Shown: in pieces, positions 45,313 through 52,775 of the stretch
Numbering within the stretch: position 1 is the stretch's first letter
How the letters are laid out: every line of letters begins with the position of its first letter
Origin: Variovorax sp. JS1663
Lineage (GTDB): Bacteria; Pseudomonadota; Gammaproteobacteria; Burkholderiales; Burkholderiaceae_C
Length of the DNA stretch: 64,000 nucleotides
Reading direction: 5' to 3'
Assembly (NCBI RefSeq): GCF_002157355.1
Contig: NZ_LYMK01000033.1
Span: forward strand, 1-64,000
Notes under the pieces: generated by a model
Databases searched by the model: none
What the model was told of the DNA's origin: nothing
What the model saw: only the letters and a program-made list of their open reading frames with translations
Program-made: the position numbers and the translations under genes

Positions 45313-46347
45313 ATGACCGCTTCTCGCCCGCGCCATGCCTTGGTCGTGCGGCGCGCGGCGGGCAAGACCGGCGGTGTTCCGGCCTTTGAATCGCGGGGAC
45401 ATCCGGTCTCGGCGGACGAGGCGGCAGAACAGATCGATCACGAAGCCGGGCAGGGACTCGTCAAGGGCAGTGTGCCCCTCGAGTACGGAGGCGAGGGCGG
45501 CGACTCGCTGACGCTCTACCTGCGCGAGATCCGGCGTACCGAGCTGTTCACACCCGACGAGGAGTACCGCACGGCCTGTGCGGCCCGCAGCGGCGACTTT
45601 GCGGCGCGCCAGTCGATGATCGAGCACAACCTGCGGCTGGTGGTGAACATCGCCAAGGGCTATCTGGGACGTGGCGTGCCGTTGGCCGATCTGATCGAGG
45701 AAGGCAACCTGGGCCTGATGCATGCGATCAACAAGTTCGAGCCCGAGCGGGGATTTCGCTTCTCGACTTACGCAACCTGGTGGATTCGACAGTCGATCGA
45801 GCGCGCCGCAATGATGCAGGCGCGCGCGATTCGCCTGCCGGTCCACGTGGTGCGGGAACTGCATCAGGTGATGCGTGCGCGGCGTACGTTGGAGGGCGAT
45901 GCCGATTTCGTCGCCCGCCGCCCCGATGGTGTGCGGGTGGAGGACGTGGCAGCCTTGCTGGGCCGCGAGGTCCAGGCAGTGGCGGAACTGATGGCGCTGG
46001 CTGAGGCGCCGCGCTCCCTGGATGCCGGCAGCGATCGAGGCGAAGACAGCTTCAGCCTGGCCGACACGGTCGCATCCGAGGACGAGCACAGCGACCCGAC
46101 GGGCATCACCCAGACGCATGAGGTCGAGAAGCTGCTCGACCAATGGATCCTCGCGCTGAGCGAGCGTGAGCGGGAAGTGCTGGAGGGGCGTTATGGCCTG
46201 CATGACCGCGACCCGGAGACGCTCGAAGTGCTGAGCGTGCGCCTTGGCCTCACGCGAGAGCGTGTGCGGCAGATCCAGAACGAGGCCTTGGCCAAGATGA
46301 GGCGGCAACTGGCCCGCGCGGGTGTTCACCGCGACGCGCTGCTGTAG
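45313..46347 (+). CDS. rpoS: RNA polymerase stationary-phase sigma factor RpoS
   Basis: A 344-residue sigma-70 family protein, group 2. There is no region 1.1; region 1.2 is SLTLYLREIRRTELFTPDEE, region 2 includes ERGFRFSTYATWWIRQSIER, and region 4 ends with LSVRLGLTRERVRQIQNEAL. Its place right after nlpD in surE-pcm-nlpD-rpoS identifies it as RpoS. It directs general stress and stationary-phase transcription. The start is 8 nt after the nlpD stop. Confidence 0.96.
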   Translation: MTASRPRHALVVRRAAGKTGGVPAFESRGHPVSADEAAEQIDHEAGQGLVKGSVPLEYGGEGGDSLTLYLREIRRTELFTPDEEYRTACAARSGDFAARQSMIEHNLRLVVNIAKGYLGRGVPLADLIEEGNLGLMHAINKFEPERGFRFSTYATWWIRQSIERAAMMQARAIRLPVHVVRELHQVMRARRTLEGDADFVARRPDGVRVEDVAALLGREVQAVAELMALAEAPRSLDAGSDRGEDSFSLADTVASEDEHSDPTGITQTHEVEKLLDQWILALSEREREVLEGRYGLHDRDPETLEVLSVRLGLTRERVRQIQNEALAKMRRQLARAGVHRDALL

Positions 46348-46389
46348 TGATCTGCGCGAGCAGGGCTTTCGGCCTGAGACAATTCGTGC

Positions 46390-47829
46390 ATGACGGATTC
46401 GACAGCAAAGAAAGAGGCCCGGCAGGACCCCCACGACGAGGAATGGCTGCAGGTCGAGTCGCTGGACCTGGACGCACAGGGCGTTGCGCACAAGGCCAGC
46501 GGCATGGTGGTGTTCATCGAGGGCGCGCTGCCCTTCGAGGAGGTGCAGCTCAAGGTGCATCGCCGGAAGAACAATTGGGAGCAGGGCACGGTGATTGCGA
46601 TCCGCAAGGAATCGTCGCAGCGCGTGCGTCCGGGGTGTCCGCATTTCGGATTGCATGCCGGTGCGTGCGGCGGCTGCAAGATGCAGCACCTCGATGCAGC
46701 AGCGCAGGTGGCCGTGAAGCAGCGCGCGCTCGAAGACAACCTGTGGCATCTGGGCAAGGTGAGGGCGGAGAACATGCTGCGGCCGCTCGAGGGGCCTGCC
46801 TGGCACTACCGGTATCGCGCTCGTCTTTCGGTGCGCCATGTCGTCAAGAAGGGCACGGTCCTGATCGGCTTCCACGAGCGCAAGAGCCGCTATCTCGCGG
46901 ACATGCAAGTGTGCCCCGTCCTACCGGCGCGCGTCAGTGCGATGCTGATGCCGCTGCGTGCGCTCATCGGGTCCATGGACGCGCGCGACACATGCCCGCA
47001 GATCGAACTGGCTTGTGGCGACGCGCCGGACGGCAGTGAGCTCGGCACGATTGCCCTGGTTCTGAGGCATCTGGAGCCGTTGTCCGCTGCGGACTTGGCG
47101 CGTCTCACGGCCTTTGCGGCCGGGAATGAAGGCGTGCAATGGTGGCTGCAGCCAAAGGGCCCGGAGACGGTGCAGCTGCTGGACGCCGGCGGTTCGGCGC
47201 TGGCGTATCAATTGCCCGAGTTCGGCATCACCATGCCCTTCAAGCCAACCGATTTCACGCAGGTCAATGCACACATCAATCGCGTGCTGGTCAGTCGTGC
47301 CTTGCGCCTGCTCGATGTGCAGCCGGAGGAGCGCGTCATCGACTGGTTCTGCGGGCTGGGCAACTTCACGCTCCCGCTCGCGACCCGCGCGCGCGAGGTG
47401 CTGGGCATCGAGGGCAGCGATACGCTGGTGGCGCGGGCCACGGAGAACTTCGAGCGCAATCGCCCTGCGATGCCCGGGAGAGATGCATTGGCTCCAGCCA
47501 GCTTTGTGGCGCGCAACCTGTTCGAGATGTCACCTGCGATGCTCGTGGCCGACGGCGCAGCGGACCGATGGCTGGTCGACCCACCGCGCGAAGGTGCCTT
47601 CGCGCTGGCCAAGGCCCTGGCCGATCTTCACCAACAGGGCGACCTGCCAAGAGATGGCTGGGCGCCGCCCAAGCGGATCGTCTATGTGAGCTGCAATCCG
47701 TCGACCCTGGCGCGCGACGCCGGCCTGCTGGTGCACCAGGCGGGGTACCGCTGCACGTTAGCTGGCGTGGTCAACATGTTCCCGCACACGGCGCACGTGG
47801 AATCGATCGCGGTGTTCGATCGGGCATGA
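46390..47829 (+). CDS. rlmD: 23S rRNA (uracil-1939-C5)-methyltransferase RlmD
   Basis: A 479-residue RumA/RlmD. An N-terminal TRAM-like domain is followed by the iron-sulfur cluster Cys set (GCPHFGLHAGACGGCK and a later CPVLPAR), and the SAM-dependent methyltransferase domain with DWFCGLGNFTLPLA and the catalytic Cys in YVSCNPSTLARD. It methylates U1939 of 23S rRNA. GACAAT (46378-46383) ends 6 nt before the ATG, a leaderless layout independent of rpoS. Confidence 0.95.
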   Translation: MTDSTAKKEARQDPHDEEWLQVESLDLDAQGVAHKASGMVVFIEGALPFEEVQLKVHRRKNNWEQGTVIAIRKESSQRVRPGCPHFGLHAGACGGCKMQHLDAAAQVAVKQRALEDNLWHLGKVRAENMLRPLEGPAWHYRYRARLSVRHVVKKGTVLIGFHERKSRYLADMQVCPVLPARVSAMLMPLRALIGSMDARDTCPQIELACGDAPDGSELGTIALVLRHLEPLSAADLARLTAFAAGNEGVQWWLQPKGPETVQLLDAGGSALAYQLPEFGITMPFKPTDFTQVNAHINRVLVSRALRLLDVQPEERVIDWFCGLGNFTLPLATRAREVLGIEGSDTLVARATENFERNRPAMPGRDALAPASFVARNLFEMSPAMLVADGAADRWLVDPPREGAFALAKALADLHQQGDLPRDGWAPPKRIVYVSCNPSTLARDAGLLVHQAGYRCTLAGVVNMFPHTAHVESIAVFDRA

Positions 47830-47831
47830 AA

Positions 47832-47854
47832 AAGGGGCCCGTAGGCCCCGTTTT
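47832..47854. terminator. Bidirectional terminator between rlmD and yccA-like gene
   Basis: GGGGCC-CGTA-GGCCCC (47834-47849) flanked by A and T runs lies between two convergent stops (47829 and 47875). Confidence 0.78.
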
Positions 47855-47874
47855 CAATGCAGATGCAACCCCGC

Positions 47875-48576
47875 TCAGTCGCGCTCGCCGCCGAAGATGC
47901 CCAGCAGCGCCAGCAGGCTCTGGAACACGTTGAACATGTCCAGGTACAGCGCGAGGGTGGCGCTGATATAGTTGGTTTCGCCGCCGTCCATGATCTGCTT
48001 GAGGTCATAGAGCATGTAGGCCGAGAAGATGCCGATTGCGGCGACCGAGATTGCGAGCATGCCGGCGCTGGAGCCGACGAACACGTTGATGATCGCGCCG
48101 ACCATCAGGACCAGTGCACCGACGAACAGCCACTTGCCCATGCCCGACAGGTCGCGCTTGATCACCGTGGCCAGCGAGGCCATCACGAAGAACACGCCGG
48201 CGGTGCCGCCGAAGGCGGTCATGATCAGCTCGGAGCCGTTCTTGAAGCCCAGTACCATCGCGATCAGCCGCGACAGCATCAGGCCCATGAAGAAGGTGAA
48301 ACCGAGCAACACAGGCACGCCAGCGGCCGAGTTCTTGGTCTTCTCGATGGCGAACATGAAGGCGAAGGCGCCGCCCAGGAAGACCATGAGGCCAATGCCG
48401 CCGCTGAGCGAGCGGGTGATGCCGGTGGCGACGCCCAGCCAGGCGCCCAGCACGGTGGGCAGCAAGCTCAGGGCGAGCAGCCAGTAGGTGTTGCGCAGTA
48501 CGCGCTGACGTTCTGCTTGTGGCAGCGCCTGGCCGTAGCCGACGGAAGTGGCAAGGGTGTTGACGCGGTCGTTCAT
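47875..48576 (-). CDS. Bax inhibitor-1/YccA family membrane protein
   Basis: A 233-residue protein with seven predicted membrane segments and the BI-1 signature in GIFSAYMLYDLKQIMDGGETNYISATLALYLDMFN near the C-terminus (two key aspartates). E. coli YccA modulates the FtsH protease; BI-1 proteins can leak Ca2+. ATG 48576 (MNDRVNTLATSVGYGQ) fits the family; the frame to 48636 adds 20 non-conserved residues. Confidence 0.93.
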   Translation of the reverse strand: MNDRVNTLATSVGYGQALPQAERQRVLRNTYWLLALSLLPTVLGAWLGVATGITRSLSGGIGLMVFLGGAFAFMFAIEKTKNSAAGVPVLLGFTFFMGLMLSRLIAMVLGFKNGSELIMTAFGGTAGVFFVMASLATVIKRDLSGMGKWLFVGALVLMVGAIINVFVGSSAGMLAISVAAIGIFSAYMLYDLKQIMDGGETNYISATLALYLDMFNVFQSLLALLGIFGGERD

Positions 48577-48752
48577 TGCTGAAGCTCCTGATAATGGCTG
48601 CGAGGTCGCAGTTGAGGCCATTCTAGGAGGCTGCAAGTGCGGTCCCGGGCAAAGACCCGCCGGATCATGGCTTTAAAGGCCAAGCCGCTTCAAAGGCGGC
48701 TGGGGCAGGGCGTGGCGCTATGCTTGATGTTTTGCTCACTCTTCGAAAGACC

Positions 48753-49160
48753 ATGAAGACCAAGTCCTTTCTCGAACTTGCTGATGTCAAGGCGATCGCC
48801 GCAGCGGCAGAAGCCGAAGCACTCAAGAACAATTGGGCCGTGACCATCGCCATCGCCGACGACGCTGGCAACCTGCTGTGGCTGCAGCGGCTGGACGGCG
48901 CGGCGGCGATCTCGTCGCACATCGCCCCCGCCAAGGCCCATACGGCAGCCATGGGGCGGCGCGAGAGCAAGATTTATGAAGACATGGTCAATGGCGGCCG
49001 TACGTCCTTCCTGAGCGCGCCCGGCATCGAGGGCCTGCTCGAGGGCGGGGTGCCGATCGTCAAGGATGGCCAGGTGATCGGCGCCGTGGGCGTCAGCGGC
49101 GTCAAGTCGAACGAGGATGCGCAGATTGCCAGGGCAGGCATTGCCGCTCTCGGTCTCTGA
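48753..49160 (+). CDS. GlcG/HbpS family heme-binding-like protein
   Basis: A 135-residue GlcG/HbpS (DUF336) protein: ADVKAIAAAAEAEALKNNW, then IADDAGNLLWLQRLDGA, and the conserved end GGVPIVKDGQVIGAVGVSGVKSNEDAQIA. Streptomyces HbpS binds heme and senses redox stress; GlcG proteins sit in glycolate operons. Here it is a single gene convergent with hemP, so a heme or iron role is possible but not shown. ATG 48753 is preferred to 48720. Confidence 0.9.
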   Translation: MKTKSFLELADVKAIAAAAEAEALKNNWAVTIAIADDAGNLLWLQRLDGAAAISSHIAPAKAHTAAMGRRESKIYEDMVNGGRTSFLSAPGIEGLLEGGVPIVKDGQVIGAVGVSGVKSNEDAQIARAGIAALGL

Positions 49161-49174
49161 GTCAGGCCTCTCCA

Positions 49175-49210
49175 ATAAAAAACGCCGACCGTCCGGTCGG
49201 CGTTTTTTAT
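49175..49210 (+). terminator. Rho-independent terminator of the GlcG/HbpS-like gene
   Basis: A 17-bp perfect stem (49175-49191 and 49194-49210; core AACGCCGACCG-TC-CGGTCGGCGTT) with T tract, 14 nt after the stop. It is symmetrical and could work on both strands. Confidence 0.92.
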
Positions 49211-49230
49211 CTGGCGTTCGGTTCAGCGTG

Positions 49231-49309
49231 AAAAAAAGCTTGGCTAGTCGGCACGAAGCCGATGGCTAGCAAAAAACGACCCTTCGGAGATTTGCATCTC
49301 CTCGAGTCG
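49231..49309 (-). terminator. Tandem hairpin terminators downstream of hemP
   Basis: On the minus strand two intrinsic-terminator-like hairpins follow the hemP stop. The first has arms CGAC and GGAGAT with loop GCAA (complement of 49277-49309) and then six T (49271-49276). The second pairs GCTAG and TCGGC with GCCGA and CTAGC (49243-49270) and is followed by seven T (49231-49237). Two terminators in a row may define a separate short 3' RNA. Confidence 0.65.
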
Positions 49310-49345
49310 CCCCACGATGAAACTTGCACGAGGGCGAGCTGACTG

Positions 49346-49558
49346 CTATTTGGTGAGGATCAGCTTGCCGAGTTTGGTGGCCTGCAGCCGATAACGGGAG
49401 CCGTTATGCATGATGTAGACGATCTTGCCGTCCCCGAAAAGCGCCGTGCTTTCGAGCAGCGCGATGGGCGAGGGGGATTCCCGGTTGACACGGCCGCCGC
49501 CCGAATGATCGAGCGAGGGATGGCTCAGGACATCGAAGGCATTGGGCGCGGCTGGCAT
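49346..49558 (-). CDS. hemP: Hemin uptake protein HemP
   Basis: A 70-residue HemP: the C-terminal core ALFGDGKIVYIMHNGSRYRLQATKLGKLILTK is the conserved domain, and the N-terminal third is Ser/Pro-rich. HemP is a small activator needed for heme uptake gene expression in Burkholderia relatives. A near-consensus Fur box lies 34-48 nt upstream. No heme receptor or hmu genes follow; the TonB system is just upstream on the same strand. Confidence 0.93.
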   Translation of the reverse strand: MPAAPNAFDVLSHPSLDHSGGGRVNRESPSPIALLESTALFGDGKIVYIMHNGSRYRLQATKLGKLILTK

Positions 49559-49591
49559 GGAGATTTTCCCTTTATCGAAACGACAAGCGAA

Positions 49592-49606
49592 TGATAATGA
49601 TTCTCA
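49592..49606 (-). promoter_or_regulatory. Fur box upstream of hemP
   Basis: TGATAATGATTCTCA matches the 7-1-7 Fur palindrome TGATAATnATTATCA at all but one arm position. It lies between the exbD stop (49662) and the hemP start (49558), so hemP should be induced under iron limitation. Confidence 0.85.
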
Positions 49607-49661
49607 ATAAAAAGTCAATTGGCGCGATCCAATTTTTCAACTCGACACACCGGTTCGACGC

Positions 49662-50075
49662 TCACTTGGGTTCAGGTTCGGTGATGAAGCCGATCTTGCG
49701 GACGCCCGCCTCGCGCGCCGCAGACATGGCTTGCGCGACTCGTTCATAGCGCACCGCCTTGTCACCGCGGATGTGCAACTCCGGCTGGGGCTCCTTGGCG
49801 GCTTCGGTCGCCAGCCGCGTCCTCAACTCGCCGTCGTCGATCTTCTGTTCGTTCCAGAAATAGCTGCCATCGGCCGCCACGGTGAACAGGATGTTCTGCG
49901 GCTTCGTCTGCTCCGGCTCGCTGCTGGCACGGGGCAGGTCGATGTTCACGGCGTGCTTCATCACCGGCACGGTGATGATGAAGATGATCAGGAGCACCAG
50001 CATGACGTCGACCAGCGGCGTCATGTTGATCTCGTTCATCACCTCGTCCGGTTCGTCCTGGGTTCCGAAGGCCAT
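49662..50075 (-). CDS. exbD: TonB system energiser ExbD
   Basis: A 137-residue ExbD. It has a short cytoplasmic start, one membrane segment with the essential Asp (MTPLVDVMLVLLIIFIITVPV, near residue 18-38) and a periplasmic domain. With ExbB it forms the proton channel that powers TonB. ATG 50075 is used; it lies 8 nt after the exbB stop. Confidence 0.95.
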   Translation of the reverse strand: MAFGTQDEPDEVMNEINMTPLVDVMLVLLIIFIITVPVMKHAVNIDLPRASSEPEQTKPQNILFTVAADGSYFWNEQKIDDGELRTRLATEAAKEPQPELHIRGDKAVRYERVAQAMSAAREAGVRKIGFITEPEPK

Positions 50076-50083
50076 GGCGTTCC

Positions 50084-50797
50084 TCAGCCTTTCTTGAGCG
50101 CGACGACGGTGGCTTCGCCGCCGCTCTGGACGCGCGCGCCGGTCACGAAGTAGGCGTGGAGGTCGTGCGCGAAACTGTTGAGCTTGGTCAGCACGAACTT
50201 GTTGCCGCGCACCAGGGCGTTGTAGCCGAGCACGGCAGGAATGGCGACGGCCAAGCCGAGCGCCGTCATGATCAGCGCCTCGCCGATCGGTCCGGCCACC
50301 TTGTCGATGGTGGCTTGACCGGCCGAGCCGATGCTCATTAGGGCATGGTAGATGCCCCACACCGTGCCGAACAGGCCGATGAACGGTGCCGTCGAGCCCA
50401 CGGACGCGAGGATGGCAAGGCCCGTCTGTAGCCGCGCGGTGAATTCGTCGATGCCGTTGCGTAGCGCGCGGGTGATCCAGTCGCTCACGTCAAGCGCGTC
50501 ATGTAGATGAGCCTTGGTGTTGCGGTGATGTGCCGCAGCTTCACGGCCCTCCAGTGCAAGCGCGCGAAAGGGATTGCTGTCGTCCTTGCCGAGCTTGTTG
50601 AGCGCCGTGGCGAAGTCTTCGCTATGCCAGAAGTCCTGTGAGTGTTTGGCAAGGCGCTTGTACCGGATGATGTCGAGTGCCTTGACCAGGATCACGATCC
50701 ACGATGCGAGCGACATGCCGATCAGAAGAACGGCCACGGCCCGGGTGACGAAATCGCCCTGATTCCAGACGTTCATCAGGCCAAAGTGGGAATCCAT
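50084..50797 (-). CDS. exbB: TonB system energiser ExbB
   Basis: A 237-residue MotA/TolQ/ExbB protein with three membrane segments (about 18-40, 130-150 and 170-190). GTVWGIYHALMSIG and GPIGEALIMTALGLAVAIPAVLGYN are the proton-channel motifs. The N-terminal segment lacks a signal-peptide extension. It lies 19 nt after tonB and 8 nt before exbD. Confidence 0.95.
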   Translation of the reverse strand: MDSHFGLMNVWNQGDFVTRAVAVLLIGMSLASWIVILVKALDIIRYKRLAKHSQDFWHSEDFATALNKLGKDDSNPFRALALEGREAAAHHRNTKAHLHDALDVSDWITRALRNGIDEFTARLQTGLAILASVGSTAPFIGLFGTVWGIYHALMSIGSAGQATIDKVAGPIGEALIMTALGLAVAIPAVLGYNALVRGNKFVLTKLNSFAHDLHAYFVTGARVQSGGEATVVALKKG

Positions 50798-50816
50798 ACG
50801 AAGCTACTCCAGAGAA

Positions 50817-51512
50817 TTAATTGAGAACCCAGTTGATCGGGACGTTGAAATCCATTTCTTCGACGACCCCGTTTCGCTTGCCGGGCACGTAGCGCCAGCG
50901 CATGACAGCAGCGATCGCCGCTTCGTCGAGGCGTTCGTACCCGCTGGAAGAGCGGACGCTGGCGCGCTTGGGCAGTCCGTCGACGCCGATGGTGACGCGA
51001 ACGACCGTCTTGCCCTGTTCGCCAAGACGCCTGCTCATGGCCGGGTAGGCTGGCTTGGGGTTCTGCAGGTAGTCGGCGTCGCTGGACGGCAACTGGATGG
51101 AAGGCGGAGCAGGTGGCGCGGGAGGAGGCGCAGGTGGTGCCGGGGGTGCGGGCGGCGCGATGGGCGCAGGAGGTGGAGGAGGCTCGACCGTTCCGTCGGG
51201 CGCGTTCGGCGCCGGCACCGGCTTGGGCTCTCGGATGGCCTGCGGCCGTGGCGGAGGCGGTGCCTTGGTGACCTGCGGCTTCGGCGGAGGCGGCGGTGGC
51301 GGGGGAGGGGGCTCCTTCGGCTTGGGCGGCTCGATGAACTCGCTCAGGATCTCGACGGGGATGACCACCTCGGCTGCCCGCCGAAGGAGACCGCTCTGCA
51401 GTGCCCACAGCGCCGCAACGTGGAAGAGCACGACACCGCTCGCGATGAGCGCATTGCGCGACACGCCCAGGACGGTCGGAGGGGGCGAATAGAAGCGGTC
51501 AGACACGATCAA
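50817..51512 (-). CDS. tonB: Energy transducer TonB
   Basis: A 231-residue TonB. It has an N-terminal membrane anchor (about 19-41, preceded by a cytoplasmic SPPPTV), a very Pro-rich spacer (about 62-140, including ten consecutive prolines, from a GC-rich low-complexity stretch 51090-51330), and the C-terminal TonB domain (YPAMSRRLGEQGKTVVRVTI and SSSGYERLDEAAIAAV). It passes proton-motive energy to outer-membrane receptors. Its polyproline tracts make it a likely client of EF-P, which is encoded in this window. Confidence 0.94.
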   Translation of the reverse strand: MIVSDRFYSPPPTVLGVSRNALIASGVVLFHVAALWALQSGLLRRAAEVVIPVEILSEFIEPPKPKEPPPPPPPPPPKPQVTKAPPPPRPQAIREPKPVPAPNAPDGTVEPPPPPAPIAPPAPPAPPAPPPAPPAPPSIQLPSSDADYLQNPKPAYPAMSRRLGEQGKTVVRVTIGVDGLPKRASVRSSSGYERLDEAAIAAVMRWRYVPGKRNGVVEEMDFNVPINWVLN

Positions 51513-51566
51513 ACATTCGAGTGCCGGACACCACTGATGGTGCCGGATGCAGAGAACCGCTGGCTG

Positions 51567-51641
51567 TTACTTACGAAAGATCCACAAAGCCGAGCCGGTG
51601 ACGACGATCAGGCTGATGCCGAGTGCCGAGAAGAGTTCCAT
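51567..51641 (-). CDS. Candidate 24-residue single-span membrane protein between bfd and tonB
   Basis: ATG at 51641 to TAA at 51569-51567 encodes MELFSALGISLIVVTGSALW plus IFRK: one hydrophobic span of about 18 residues with an acidic start and a basic IFRK end, the shape of known bacterial membrane miniproteins. A GGAAAG lies upstream on the minus strand. It overlaps the last codons of bfd and fills the 95-nt gap before tonB. It is too short for standard gene callers. I do not recognise a family, and it may be a chance ORF. Confidence 0.45.
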   Translation of the reverse strand: MELFSALGISLIVVTGSALWIFRK

Positions 51642-51880
51642 GCCCTGCTTTCCGTGATGGCGCTGGCAAGCTGGATCGAACTCGGCTCCGTTTCACGGCA
51701 AAGTGCCGCGACCGGATGGGAAGCGCTGCACTGCGCGACCACGTCGCGCGCGCAGCTCTCGCACTGGCCGCACTGGGTGGCGACCCCGAGTTCGAACTGA
51801 ACTTCGTCGAACGTCATCCCGGCACGCACATGACGCGCGATTTCGCGATCGGACACTCGGCGACATACGCAAACGATCAT
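51608..51880 (-). CDS. bfd: Bacterioferritin-associated ferredoxin (Bfd-like)
   Basis: A 90-residue [2Fe-2S] protein with the Bfd cysteine set Cys4, Cys6, Cys37 and Cys40 (CVCRRVSDREI and TQCGQCESC). Bfd reduces the iron core of bacterioferritin so that Fe2+ is released. Typical Bfd is 55-75 residues; the last about 30 here are Ser/Glu-rich and probably a loose tail. bfr lies 181 nt upstream on the same strand. A promoter with an overlapping Fur-box-like sequence precedes it, so it probably leads the tonB-exbB-exbD unit. Confidence 0.9.
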   Translation of the reverse strand: MIVCVCRRVSDREIARHVRAGMTFDEVQFELGVATQCGQCESCARDVVAQCSASHPVAALCRETEPSSIQLASAITESRAWNSSRHSASA

Positions 51881-51923
51881 GGCGGTGGAACGGCGGGCAG
51901 GCTGGCTGTTTGTAGAGGGCTTG

Positions 51924-51953
51924 ATTATAAATAAGAATCCATCGCATTTGCAA
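51924..51953 (-). promoter_or_regulatory. bfd promoter with overlapping Fur-box-like sequence
   Basis: On the minus strand TTGCAA (51953-51948) and TATAAT (51929-51924) are 18 nt apart, 43 nt before the bfd ATG. The plus-strand sequence 51930-51948 matches 14 of 19 positions of a Fur-type GAGAATCATTATC motif, lying across the spacer. Iron repression of bfd, and of tonB-exbBD by read-through, is likely. Confidence 0.6.
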
Positions 51954-52061
51954 TAACCATCGCAAGCGGACGCACTCGCTGGCTATGGAAGCCGTTTACG
52001 CCTTCGATGACCCCAAAAAAAGCGGGGCACGAGGCCCCGCATGTGTGACGGCGTGAATCCC

Positions 52062-52538
52062 CTATTCGATCTCGCCCATCTGCGACTGCAGATAGTTCTG
52101 CAGTCCGACCTTGTTCACCAGCTCGATCTGGGTCTCAAGGAAGTCGATGTGCTCTTCGGTGTCGTCCAGGATACCCTGCAGCAGGTCGCGTGAGACGTAA
52201 TCGCGGACCGCCTCGCAGTGGGCGATGCCGTCCTTGATGGTTGCCTGGGCGCCGACCTCGGACGCCAGGTCGCATTGCAGGATCTCGGGTACGTCCTCAC
52301 CCACGCGGAGCTTGGCCAAGTCCTGCAGGTTCGGCAGGCCGTCGAGCATGAAGATCCGATCCATGAGCTTGTCGGCATGCTTCATCTCGCCGATGGATTC
52401 TTCGTACTCCTTCTTGGCCAGCTTGTCCAAGCCCCAGTGTTTGAGCATTCGGTAGTGCAGGAAGTACTGGTTGATCGCGGTGAGCTCGTTCTTGAGCTGC
52501 GCTTGCAGATGGTCGATGACTTGAGGGTCGCCCTTCAT
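52062..52538 (-). CDS. bfr: Bacterioferritin
   Basis: A 158-residue heme-containing ferritin. The ferroxidase residues Glu18, Glu51 and His54 and the heme ligand Met52 (GEMKHADKLMDRI) are in place. It stores iron in a 24-mer shell. The start has AAGGAAC upstream. Its promoter is clear (next entry). bfd, its reductase partner, follows after 181 nt. Confidence 0.97.
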   Translation of the reverse strand: MKGDPQVIDHLQAQLKNELTAINQYFLHYRMLKHWGLDKLAKKEYEESIGEMKHADKLMDRIFMLDGLPNLQDLAKLRVGEDVPEILQCDLASEVGAQATIKDGIAHCEAVRDYVSRDLLQGILDDTEEHIDFLETQIELVNKVGLQNYLQSQMGEIE

Positions 52539-52565
52539 GGTTGTTCCTTGTTCTTGAAATCACCG

Positions 52566-52594
52566 ATTGTGGGATTGCCTCATGACCACAGCAA
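52566..52594 (-). promoter_or_regulatory. bfr promoter
   Basis: On the minus strand TTGCTG (52594-52589) and CACAAT (52571-52566) are exactly 17 nt apart, predicting a leader of about 21 nt before the bfr ATG. Confidence 0.65.
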
Positions 52595-52672
52595 GAGAAC
52601 CCACGCTCCCGCGGTCTGCATGCGTTTGATGGTGATAGGCGTTCGTATTCGTCCGTGGTCGGACAGCGGCCG

Positions 52673-52709
52673 ATAGTGCACTGCAATATTTTTCATAGTG
52701 CATTACTAT
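52673..52709 (+). promoter_or_regulatory. OxyR binding site upstream of ahpC
   Basis: ATAG-N7-CAAT-N7-ATAG-N7-CTAT matches the four-part OxyR consensus ATAG-N7-CTAT-N7-ATAG-N7-CTAT at 15 of 16 defined bases. It ends right at the weak -35 region of the ahpC promoter (-10 TATACT at 52731-52736), the position of an activating OxyR. Confidence 0.82.
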
Positions 52710-52730
52710 TAATGGGTGAGGATTGGTAGT

Positions 52731-52736
52731 TATACT
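52731..52736 (+). promoter_or_regulatory. ahpC -10 element
   Basis: TATACT lies 39 nt before the ahpC ATG. The corresponding -35 is poor (TTAATG at 52709-52714, 16-nt spacer), as expected for a promoter needing an activator such as OxyR. Confidence 0.6.
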
Positions 52737-52775
52737 AAACACTCGCTTTTTCATCCGTCACCTAGGAACCAGTAC

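Noticed and set aside
51090..51330. Pro-codon tract as a tandem DNA repeat or possible foreign insert
   Set aside because: It is the normal Pro-rich spacer of TonB, and the flanking domains are continuous.
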